NCBI RefSeq assembly: GCF_900090045.1
Contig: NC_041781.1
Location: 507,501-571,500 of the forward strand
Origin: Plasmodium malariae
Taxonomy: Eukaryota; Apicomplexa; Aconoidasida; Haemosporida; Plasmodiidae
Direction of reading: 5' to 3'
Length of the DNA: 64,000 nt
The notes beneath the pieces were generated by a model. That model saw only the letters and a list, made by a program, of their open reading frames with translations. It was not told the DNA's origin and did no database searches. A program made the translations under genes and the position numbers. The stretch's first letter is position 1; every line of letters starts with the position of its first letter. Below are positions 34,576 to 45,793 of this stretch, in pieces.

Positions 34576-35619
34576 TAAAAAATTTATATCAATAAAATTC
34601 GACTTGTCTGTTTTGGCCATTATATATATTGATAAAGGAGGTATATAATAATTAACATAAAAAAAAATAGTTTAGTTAAAAAATATGTAAAAACTGTTAA
34701 AACTTTATCTAATCGCGCATACATGATAGAGCAATATGGCTTAATTCAAATTTTTTAGCTCATACATAAAACTATATGTACAGTCAAATTTACACAAAAT
34801 TGCGTAGGAAAAATATACATCAAAGTGTACATAAAGAAATAATTTGCACCTGTAATTATAAATTCTTTTTTCTGTTTTATTTCTATTTTTATAAAGAAAA
34901 AAGGGCGTATTTAGCCAGGATGACAAAAAGATATACTCTAACGAATTTATAATTGTGCCTTAACTATTTATATATATATATTTATATATATATATTTATA
35001 TATATATATCGTACATGTGCAATATAAGTATATAATGAATTTTACCTGTTCATTTTTTAAGTGTCTTTAAGGCTTTTTTTTGGTTTCCTTTTTGGCTATC
35101 ATTTTAGTCTTTTTTTTGGCCATCATTTTGGGTATTTATATATATTTTTTTTTTTTCCCAGATCATAATGAGAACTAATACTCTAGTTATTAAAAAAGCA
35201 TAATGCTACTAATAGATACTTATGCCTACTCGAGAAGTCGGACTCTCATTTTTTTGGAGCGCCTCTCTTTTTTACAATAATTGTGTATAATTCTCTTTTT
35301 TTTCTTTTTTTATGTACGTTTTTCCTAAACGATTTTTTATATAATAAACGAGTCAAAGTAATGCAGGCACATGATACCTGCATATATACATGTGCATAAA
35401 AACATGAACGTTCACTCCTACATATGTATATGTAACTATGTGTACATCTTTTGCCATCAGAAAGATCAATAAATAGGTAATTTAAAAAGAAAACTTAAAA
35501 ACATTTGTAATTTTTTCATCTATCCGTGTGCATACAAAGTGTATTAATTGTTTGGAAGTAGTCATGCTGGATGAAGGTAAAAATTTTTGTCCATCCCTCG
35601 TTTAGTTGTGCATCCCGTT

Positions 35620-35650
<31 letters not shown>

Positions 35651-35784
35651 CTCCCTTCCACACCTTAAAAATGCTTAAATGATGGTAGTACTGAATAAAC
35701 GGCTTGTTGCTACGTAAACAAGTTAACAAATTAGGGACAATAGATATACATATGTTTGTATAAATATATATATTAAAAAAGGCA
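34576..35784. other. Spacer, no gene called
   Basis: AT-rich with (TA)n around 34965-35010 and a 30-nt poly-T at 35621-35650. Minus-strand readings at 34926-34850 and 35150-35060 (Lys-rich, MMAKKKTK start) are open but too short to call. Confidence 0.4.
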
Positions 35785-37155
35785 CTAATAAATAATAAGA
35801 AATACTATTATCGTTTTTATATATTTTAATTCTCTTTTTTCAATTTTATTTACTCGAAAATTGCAGTAGTCTAATCTTCTATTCGTTATATTGTCATTTT
35901 CATACTCAGCAAAAAATCTTTTCACATTTTCTTCAATATTTGAGAACATTTGCTGCAGTGAAACAAAAGAAGAAAATGAGGAAATGAGAAAATGAGAAAA
36001 TATGAATATATGAATATATGAATATATGAATATATGAAAACGTAAAAACATCAAAAGGGAAGAAAGATTATCTGGACAGACTATAAAAAAAAACAAGGGG
36101 AAGAAGCAAAATTAGAGATTATCGAATTTTGCAAAACCTGTAGTCTTATTTTATGCCCAGGAAGCCATTTAACCTTATTGAACTTTTCTACATCATCCAA
36201 AATATGCGCATTCAGGTGTACTATGGATTCCATCTAAGAGAAAAAGAAAATACAAAGCGATATTTGAGGCGATATAGGTGTAAATTTGGGAAAATATTGA
36301 ATAAAATTAGGACAATATTTGGACAACATTAAGACGTAAAGGGCAAATCCTCATTGCTCAGGTTCGTTCTTTTCTTTTCTTTTCTAATCATTTTCCTTCC
36401 TACACTGTCAAATCCTACATTGATAAAATGCTTAGCAATTTCCGTGGTCAATTTTTGACTTTTAAAAAATTCGATTACTAATTTTTTTTCCTTCTCCAGT
36501 TCCAAATCTGCAATTTGTGCCGATAAAAAGTTTCAATTATACATATGTATTTATATGAATATATTGATATTGCAATATATTGTTATGTCAGAATATTCAC
36601 ATGTTAGTATATTTTCATATATAGCTTTGTACATATATACAGGTGCAAAAGTTATGTGGACAAATGCAAAATTAACGAATTACCTACATCCCAGACATGA
36701 GCAAAACCTTTCAAATGCGAAGCATAATTTTTGCATAAAAAGTCTACCATAAAATGTATGACATTTTCTGGTTGTTGCTTTTCAATTTCCTTAAATTTAT
36801 AAAGAAAAAAAAAAAAAAAAAAAAAAAAATTTTTTTAAATTAAAAAATTACAATATTACAAATTAATCCAAAAATTTGAAGAATCCAAAATTGCAAAATG
36901 CACACCAAACAAATGGCCCTTTCAACAGAACGAGATTGTTAAGCAAATAAAAGGGCCCTAGGAAACATTCCAAAAAAAGAAAAATGAAAGATATATTATT
37001 ATTCTTCATTTTACCATCTCATTATATATATATATATATATATATATGTTTTCTCTAACTTTTCAAAAAAAAAAAAATTCATATTGAAAATATACCTCTG
37101 ATAAACAGTCCAAAAGTTTAGAGACTTCTCTCCTCGATTGCCCTTTAGTCAACAT
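35785..37155 (-). CDS. RIIa-like docking domain plus SAM domain protein
   Basis: Five exons, read by splice sites: 37155-37096, 36789-36684, 36507-36404, 36233-36138, 35952-35785. All phases agree and give 177 residues. Residues ~14-42 (LLDCLSEEIEKQQPENVIHF) match the dimerisation/docking helix of type II PKA regulatory subunits and R2D2 proteins (LLxxFTxEVLRxQPxD). Residues ~63-135 form a SAM domain: a helix EFFKSQKL, then FINVGFDSM, then KWLPGHKIRL in the position of the last two helices. The C-terminus ends in a short hydrophobic segment. There is no cyclic-nucleotide-binding domain. This suggests a dimeric scaffold that binds an A-kinase-anchor-type helix. The exon 2 acceptor is AAG rather than YAG. 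Confidence 0.75.
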
Positions 37156-38692
37156 CTTTCAAGGTTTCAGCTTTCAAACCTGTATAATTTGCCATTTACA
37201 AAAAGTACGCAAATAGGTAAGCATATGTATATGTATATATATATACATATGGATATTTATATGTGGGTTATCATTTATGTTAGTTTGTTTTGTGTGTACT
37301 TATGCAATCTGTGTGCAGAAGACAGAAATGACAAACATGTGCTCGTTTTCGCCTTTATAAAACTCCGCAAAGTTTTCTGTTTTGTTTCCTTAAAAAGTTT
37401 ATTTTAGTGTAATAAAAAAATTAATGCCACTTACGAAAAATTTTTAATTTCAAATGATAAGCGAACTAACACTTTATCTACTACGCTCTCAAGTCATTCC
37501 TCTGTCTTTTCCTTTACCTCTTCAATTTCTTTTTCGTTTCGTTTCTTTTTTTTATATGATTAAAAATAGCAGCGATAAAATATGCCTAATTTTTCCCTTT
37601 CAATGAAGTTACAAATATATAATTCGAAATAAAAATTCTAACGTTAACGGATTAAACAAAACATAACATAAAAAATTTTAGGGCATTCACAAGCTAACAA
37701 AATTGCATAAGTGCATATAAGTGTATATGCGTATATATGCGTATATATGCGTGTATATGCGTATATTGCGTATATATGCGCGCATTCATGTAAATGTCTA
37801 TACATGCGTATATATATAGATATACATGCGCAATGCTGGCATGAATTACAAAATTGGAAAAACAAAAATTCCTGCAACGGAATAGGCATATATATATATA
37901 TAAATGTACGCAGTTTTCCCTTATTTTACTTTTTATTTTTGCGCATTATAAAATATAGAAAGGCTCGACAAATTGTCTCTACAACTGTTTACAAAAATAC
38001 ACACCATTTAGTTGCATATTTATTTGTTTTTTTGTTTACATATTCGCACGGTTTAGAAAAAGTGCCTTGACAATGAAAATGACAATCACAATTTACTTTT
38101 TGTTGTATAACGGTAATGATGTTATTTACTTTTTATATGTAAATATATATATGTGTGCACCTTTATTTTTATTTATATATCTTTATTTTTTTTTTTTTTT
38201 TACGTTTATTTTACACCTTGTAATTGCATTTTTCAAATGAACATAATAACGAAGTTACACTTTTACGCACACACTATAGGTGAAAAACAAAATAAAAAAT
38301 AAAAAGTCAAAAATAAAAAATAAAAGGTCAAAAATATAGAGTAAAAAGTAATAAGTAAAGGATAAAACATAAAAATATAGAAATAGCTGGAGAAATAATT
38401 GCCATTTCGGAATATGAAAATTTTGGACATTGGCAAAGTATTATCTTTTTAACCTGTAGTACTAGTAGTAATTAATATATAAAAAAATAAGCAAAAAAAT
38501 TACAAAAAAAAAAAAATTTATATATTTCTCATTACCTTTTTATAAATAAATACTAAAAAAAAAAGAACTGTAGAACAGTCTTTAACTTTAAAAATGGCAC
38601 ATACAACAATTAAATTTAACATACGTCTGAGCAAAATTTTTTGCGCCTATATGGGCGTGATAAAAACAAACGCTACATTTTTTAAAAAATAC

Positions 38693-38737
<45 letters not shown>

Positions 38738-40308
38738 TATATCTAAATGTTTATATTTATAGGTCTTAAATAGATGGAATTAAAATTCCGCTTTGTTTAA
38801 TTTTTCTTAAAAACAATGAAAAATAAAAAAAAGGAAGAAATGCTATTTTAACTTTATACATGTAGGTGTAAATTTATTTTACATACACACTAGAATGATC
38901 AATGATATAATGAAATATAAATTGATACAATAGCCTCCTCCAATTGAATATACATATCCCAACGCTAATAATTGTCTATATGACTATTCCCCATAAAATG
39001 CTTAAAATGTGTGTAGGTATATATGTAAACCGTATATATATATATACATATATATTTACCCATGTATATACAAATATGCACTTGTAACGGCACAACTGAA
39101 AGAACGTATTTCTCCTTTATAAACTGCGATTAATAAAGGAATACGTGTGGAAGTATAATGAGCGTACAAAGTAATAAGAAAAAAGGATTATTATATTTAT
39201 ATTCTTCCTTTTATGAGTGTTTTTTTTTTTTAATAAAATAAAAAGAAGAAAACAAATTATCATGTACAATATAAATACTAATTGGTACCTTCGGAAAAAT
39301 TATTCTTTCTTATTTTTAAAATTCTTAACTGTACAGGTTCATGTACTTTTTTGGAATTACTTTGCATTCGCAGACATAGGAAATTGTCGCACAAATATAT
39401 ATACATGTGTACGTGCATATATACGCTCAGAAATACAAATATATATACATATGTATATATATTCATTACTATTAAGCATTTTTATATATTACGCAACTTT
39501 TTTTCTTTGCGCTCACACTGGTATAACCCTTTCTTTAAATGTAAGCACACGCATATAAATATGTATATATGTGCATATTTGCTGTATTAATTTATGTACA
39601 TTATTTTACGATGTTTCGTTACTTGTACAAACTTTAATGCAATTTTCTCTTTTGTGGCATATACACTTTTTTTTAAATAACGTTATCACATTTTAGGTAA
39701 ATGATTTCTTATTGTTGTGTTGCCCGACGTTTTTTTTTTTTTTTCTTTTTTTTTTTCTCCTGCATAAACCTACAAAAAAATTCTTAAGAAATTTGTAATT
39801 TCTATTGTGGTAATATACAGAAAAACCTAATTATATATATTCATATATGAAGCAAGTATATATATATTTTTTTTTTTTGAAATAACATAAAATGAAAATA
39901 ATATTGTAGTACAAGCTTAATAATGATATGTCATTATTTTCTTATCCTTTTTTAACATTTATTACTAGTACCAAAAAAAAAAAAAAAAAAGTATTTCCTA
40001 TAGATTTTAAATAAAAACACTTGATGAAAAAAAAAAAAAAAAAAAAAAAAATTGTAATTCTACATATATAGTTTTATTTAAAGAGGTAACATTGCATTTT
40101 ATTAGCCATTATTTTTGTAGTTTTATTCTCAGTTAAAACTTTTTATTTTTATTTTATGTTTGGGTTATGAATACAGTAGTAGATTATTACAAATATAATA
40201 GACTTCTTGTACATTCTGAGCAAAATTAGTTTAACTTGTATATACGTATATATTTATATATATATATATATATATATTTGTACTAATCATTTGGGGTTTA
40301 CTTTTAAA
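37156..40308. other. 3.1-kb divergent spacer
   Basis: Holds the promoters of the RIIa/SAM gene and eIF2D. (TA)n tracts lie at 38708-38734 and 40255-40277. A patch at 37300-37400 and one at 39280-39400 have higher GC and open frames on both strands, without a decisive splice model. No RNA gene is seen. Confidence 0.45.
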
Positions 40309-43300
40309 ATGTTCAAAAATAATATAACGCTCGGAAACAAAAACTTCCTTGGTAACAAAGATAGGAAAAAGTATGTCAAATTTTACAATTTAATGCATTC
40401 TTCTTATTTATATAGATATATACATATTTAGACGTTTACATATATACATATATATAGGCGTATACTTATATAGATATATGGATACATAAAAAGAAGGCAT
40501 ATTTTTATATGTTACATTAATACATAAAGCAAATGAAATGAAGTAGCACAAAAGAAGTAGACTTGCATATAAAAAAATAATATAAGAACAAAATCAAGTG
40601 TATTCATCATACATGCGTATGCCTGTACATGTGCATATGTATTTGCTCACACACATACATATATATATACACATATTTATGCACACACATTCATACTTAT
40701 ATATAATATATTTAAAAAGAAATAGAGAGAAAAGTACACTTTATGCAATTATTAATACAAAAATAAAAAATAATTACATTATAGTGCAAATCGAATAAAA
40801 ACTACTAAAAATTAACAACTGTTGGAATATATGACAACGCCACTTATGTACAAATGATTGTAGATTTCTTCATTGTGCAAAAAAAAAAAAAAAAAAAAAA
40901 AATGTGCCTGCGCTGTACATAATTTTTTTATTTTATTTTAATTTTTTTTTACTATTTTTTACTATTTTTTACTATTTTTTACTATTTTTTACTATTTTTT
41001 ACTATTTTTTACTATTTTTACTATTTTTACTATTTTTTACTAATTTTTACTATTTTTTACTATTTTTACTATTTTTTACTATTTTTTACTATTTTTACTA
41101 TTTTTTACTAATTTTTACTATTTTTTACTATTTTTTTTTTTTTTTTTTTAGGCTAGCTATAAATATAAAGAACACATTTAACATTGAAAAAGATGAAATA
41201 GTAGATGAAATTTTGGACAAAGAGGACACAAGTGTCTGCAAAGTACAGAAGAGTAAAATAATTGTATATATATCCAAAAACATTCCAGTATTATTTTGTG
41301 AGAATAATGTTATATTTCCAACTGTTTATACACTCTGGAAATTTCCACAAATAATACCTTGCTTTGTCATATATCCACCAGCATCCGAATTTTTATTAAG
41401 AGGAGCTGATTTAATGATACCTGGTATATGCAAAGATGTTGATGATTTAGAAAAACTTAAAGTTGGGAATGTATGGGGCGTAAGAGTTTTTAACAATCCG
41501 CATATTTTTGCTGTTGGACAATGTTGTATTGATTATAACAATAATAAAAAATTTTATAATTTAAAAGGAAAATGCTTAAAACTAGCACATATATATAATG
41601 ACAAATTGTGGAATATAGGTCCACAAAGTATACCTCATAGCAGTTTTAAAAATAAAATAATTGACTCCATTGAAGAGTTGGTAGACAACCTGGACGATTT
41701 TAAAATATATAATGAAAATAAAGGAGGGAAAAAAAATACTTCCCGTAGTAGTGATGAAGCGGAAGGAGTAGAAGAAGGGGAAGGGATAGAAGTAGAGGAG
41801 GATGTAGAAGAGCAAAAAACAAAAAAAAAAAAAAAAAAAGTCGATTTTGGCTTTTTCAGTGACGAGGATGATGAAGAGGTAGGGAATGATCTTTCTCTCA
41901 CATATAATGATAAAAATAATATAAATGGAAAAAAAGAAAACGAAACAAAATTAAAAAGTATGCCAAATGAAAAGCATTTAGTAAATTTTTATAAACATTT
42001 CAATACAATAATGAAGAAAAGGAATCAAATAAAAAATGGATCATCTGAGTTAAAATGTAGCAACGCTAGTACTAGTACCATTGATGATAGTAGTGCATGG
42101 AATAAGAGCAAAATAAACGAAGGAGTATCAAAAAATAAAGACACAACTGATCGCCTATCGGATGATTATCAGAGTAAGAAAAAAGAGTGCAATGTCGATT
42201 TGGATGCTATGGAAAAAGTTTTAGGTTTGAATGATTCTGATAATGCGAACAAAGAAAACTCGGTTAAACGAAATGGAAACAATAGTCACCTACCAGTTCA
42301 GCAGAAAAAGGATAACACAAAAAATAGTTTGACAACCATGGACATTAATGAGTTCGACCAAGTGTATGATAATGAGCAGGAGATGTTTTCAGAAATGGAA
42401 AGCTCGAGAAAACCAAGTGGTAGTTTGGCATACGAGCAACGCGACGATATGGACACAGTTATTATAAATGAAGAACAAAGAGTGGAAAATGTTCGAAAAA
42501 AAAAGGAAGCTGAAAGGGGCGATATAATTGATGAAAAGAATATACTTAACGGATCAAGTAATACAAAGGAGGAGGAAGTAAAACACATGGGTGATAATAT
42601 AAGTAATAAAAATGGAACAACAATTTTTGAACTGAACAATGAACAACAAGATGTGCTTCTATTATATTCTCTTTTGGAAGCTTTACATTCAATTAGCGAT
42701 GAAAGCTTGCCCCTCGAAGTTTCTGGTATATACAGCAGGATGACTAGAGAAATCATGTACATTCTCAGAAACGATACTGTGCTAGGGGAGTTACAAAAAT
42801 GCAATGTACCTAATGAAATAATAAATAAAATAAGAAAAAAAGAAATAAACTTAGAAGTAGATGTAAAGAAATCAAGTCATAAAAAGCTAATTAAATTTAT
42901 TCAGTATTGCTCTAAAACTAAATTGATAAAAATTAAAGAAAATAGAAATGTTGTATCGATAGTAGAAATATGTAAAAGAAATCCATTATATGCATCGTAC
43001 AAATGTATGTCGTTGAGTGATAAAAAAAAATATGCAAGTGAGGGGCAAAGTAAGAGTGAAAATCAGGATCCAAATGATAGTCAAGTTCAGGGGCAGAATA
43101 GCAAAACGGATACAAATACACCAGTTAATAACAAATGCGCGCAAATACTAGAATACTATATGCCCTCGTCCAAAACGTTGAACATATTCAAATGTGTAGA
43201 TAGTAAGACAGAAAAGAACTCATATTTTAATATTAGTCAATTAAGAGATGTATTTAAATCATATATAAAATTACAAAATTTACAGAAGGATGATGATATG

Positions 43301-43750
43301 TCTTTTATAAAAATAAATGAACAGTTACAATCTTTTTTATGTGTCGAAAATATTTCAAATAATATATTACCATATGATGTTATTATGAACCAATTCATTT
43401 CTGCTCAACAGCCATGTTATGCTGTAATTAAACCATATACTAATTTTGATGCTGATTCTGTTAATATAATAAAAGGAGTTTGTCCCTCCATTCACATTTA
43501 TGCAGTTGCAAGAATGAAAGGTAAAAAATATGTAACCCATATAACCAATTTATATTTATTCCATTTAGATCTTACTAAATTTTCTGATCAAGTACAGAAA
43601 CAGTTAGCCTGTTCATGCTCTACAGTTATCTCCCCCTCAACAAAAAAAGAAGAAATTCTAGTTCAAGGGAACGTAGTCAATCAGATATACAACATTTTGA
43701 TTAGCAACTACAGTTTTCCCAAGAAGTACATAGTGCTTAACGCAAAATAG
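40309..43750 (+). CDS. EIF2D: Translation initiation factor eIF2D (ligatin)
   Basis: Two exons, 40309-40370 and 41152-43750. Donor AA|GTATGT, acceptor TTTTTAG|G and a 781-nt intron restore the family N-terminus: MFKNNITLGNK then DRKK, matching the SDRRKL region of human eIF2D. The product has 886 residues. An N-terminal domain and PUA domain (about 20-190) include TVYTLWKFPQIIP and GADLMIPG (about 105). A long acidic/Lys-rich insert follows, then a winged-helix/SWIB-like region (about 560-720). A C-terminal SUI1 domain (about 770-886) contains RMKGKKYVTHITNL. eIF2D places tRNA in the ribosomal P site and recycles 40S subunits. An unspliced reading from 40904 would start in the intron and is rejected. 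Confidence 0.9.
40925..41135 (+). repeat. Intronic TTTTTTACTA array in eIF2D
   Basis: About 17 tandem 10-12-bp TTTTTTACTAT units fill the 3' part of the intron, followed by a pure T-run and the acceptor. In effect the array forms a very long polypyrimidine tract with regularly spaced TACTA motifs that resemble branch-point sequences. Confidence 0.85.
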
Positions 43751-44932
43751 GAGAAAGTGGCACATGCGCACAGTCGTACAACTATATATATGTTATTCTA
43801 TATATGTATATTTCCATATTCTATTTATGTCAACCCAGCCCTTATCCTCAACACCGTGAAATATGTTCCGTTGTATGTATCGTTGATCCGTGGTACCACC
43901 TACTAATTTTTTTTTTTTTTTTTCCCTTTCAAAAATGATACTACTATTGTTCAAATTGAGGAACCAATTTTAACATTCGCCATTTTTTCATGCACATGTC
44001 CATATAAATACATTCATATAACATATATACACGCATGTACACACATATACATATACTTACGTGTATGTATAGACATACATATGTGCCCCCGTAGACTCAT
44101 CTATTGAGCTTCAAAACGAAGAAGTAAAACTAGTTTTTAAAACATGAAAAATATATTACGCATATTTGCATTTACAAAATAGTTATAACAAAATTTTTAC
44201 AATATATAATAGTACACACATATAATACTATAACAAATAGTGTAAAAAAAGAAAAAAAAGAAAAATTTAAACGAAAGTATAATAATTTACTTCCTTGGGG
44301 ATAAACGTGCCCACACGCATATATACACAATATATGTAGGCTCATGTACAAATATATATATGAATATATGTGTATATGCGCATATATATATATATATATA
44401 TATTGTCTAAATGGGAAAAATCCAATACTGCAATAAATAATGAATCAACTTCAAAATGGTATTAAATGTCAAAATTAAAAAAAGGGAAACTAGTTAGGAT
44501 GACTTTCATCTATCAATTAATTAATTATTTATTTATTTGTTTATTTATATATATATATATATATATATTTATTTATTTATTTATTTATTTACTTACTTAT
44601 TTACTTTATTTTATTTTAATTTTTTTTCTTCTTTTTTTACCTCTAAAAATATCTTCGTATGTACGAATTACGCACACTTCTATACACACGTGGATGTACT
44701 CACACTTCTAATTCTGCATTTGATGTAAATAAACTACAATAGAAATAATTTTTTGGGGTGCATTTGCACATATTTTCAATGTGGCACTACAAACTGTGTT
44801 AGCTCTCTTACTACATTGCTTTAAACATCCACAAGAATGCACATATATGTATACACATTATTCATACATATGTAAACATAACTGGTACGCGGTGCATCTA
44901 GTTATAGAGTTCCCATTCGAAACTTCTAATCA
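43751..44932. other. Convergent spacer
   Basis: Between the 3' ends of eIF2D and PA28. (TA)n tracts lie near 44380 and 44548, and a TTTA run at 44568-44590. No gene is seen. Confidence 0.5.
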
Positions 44933-45793
44933 CTAGAAGGTCATCCTATGATGTGCATCTTCATTTTTCGGTTTAACAACCTTTTCCCAATTCTTAAATA
45001 ACAAATCATAAAGCATAATATAATTATTTCTCATATCGATGATAGTAATTTTTATATGGATCCATTCCTTTTCATCTAATTCTCTTATGGCTTCTTGATA
45101 ATCATAAATATTCGGGTACTTAATAACTTTTGTCGATAATTTTGCTCTTTCCATATAATATTTCACTATAGCATCATACAAATTAAATGCACTTTCCTCA
45201 ACTCTAGCTAATTCTTGTATTGCTTCTTCCTGTATACCAACACCAAAATTATTACCATCTTCTATTCTTGGTACATTTAATTGAATCCATAATTTAATAT
45301 TTCCAATTATTTCTATCAACTCAGATGCATATGATTTTATTTTTTCTAATTCTTCATATATTTGTTTATGTGATGGTACATAATGTGTATACAAAACCTT
45401 TTCATCAATAACTATCTTTTTATCTCCTTCAAAACCCATATAATTTTTCGTATTATTATTAACACCATCTAATGTATCTTTCTTTTTTTCTGTCTTATCA
45501 CAATCATTTACTTTATGCCTCTTTCTAACGCTTTCTTCTATTTTATCAACTTTATATCTATATGAGTTACCATCTAAATCTTTTACATCTAAAATACTTC
45601 CAGGTTCTGAATTTACATTTACTAATTTGTTAAAATATATTATTCTCCTCGGTATTCTTTCCCTCAATGATTCCACTGCTTGTTTAGTAACGTCATACTT
45701 AAATTGGTTATACTCATCCTTTATTTTGGGATCATATGGTTCAATTTTATCTATCTTGCTTAGGAAGCTTTCCATCTCTTGTTTTTTACTCAT
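44933..45793 (-). CDS. PA28: PA28/11S proteasome activator
   Basis: A single exon, 286 residues, starting at the ATG at 45793; an in-frame GTG two codons upstream is ignored and a stop precedes it. The N-terminal ~80 residues (activator helix, SLRERIPRRI) are followed by a linker. The C-terminal four-helix PA28 domain (about 125-286) includes NIKLWIQLNVPRIEDGNNFG, the activation-loop region of PA28 proteins, and KYPNIYDYQEAI. A single PA28 of the gamma type is usual in apicomplexans. It forms a heptameric ring that opens the 20S proteasome gate without ATP. The C-terminus (HHRMTF) would dock into the 20S pocket. Confidence 0.92.
   Translation of the reverse strand: MSKKQEMESFLSKIDKIEPYDPKIKDEYNQFKYDVTKQAVESLRERIPRRIIYFNKLVNVNSEPGSILDVKDLDGNSYRYKVDKIEESVRKRHKVNDCDKTEKKKDTLDGVNNNTKNYMGFEGDKKIVIDEKVLYTHYVPSHKQIYEELEKIKSYASELIEIIGNIKLWIQLNVPRIEDGNNFGVGIQEEAIQELARVEESAFNLYDAIVKYYMERAKLSTKVIKYPNIYDYQEAIRELDEKEWIHIKITIIDMRNNYIMLYDLLFKNWEKVVKPKNEDAHHRMTF

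Noticed and set aside
35180..35280. GC-richer patch as a tRNA or snoRNA
   Set aside because: No cloverleaf, no B-box-like GGTTCGAATCC motif, and no convincing C/D or H/ACA boxes. No tRNA was seen anywhere in the window.
40904..41151. Phe/Leu-rich N-terminus of the unspliced eIF2D ORF
   Set aside because: It is the intronic TTTTTTACTA array. The exon at 40309 supplies the real N-terminus.
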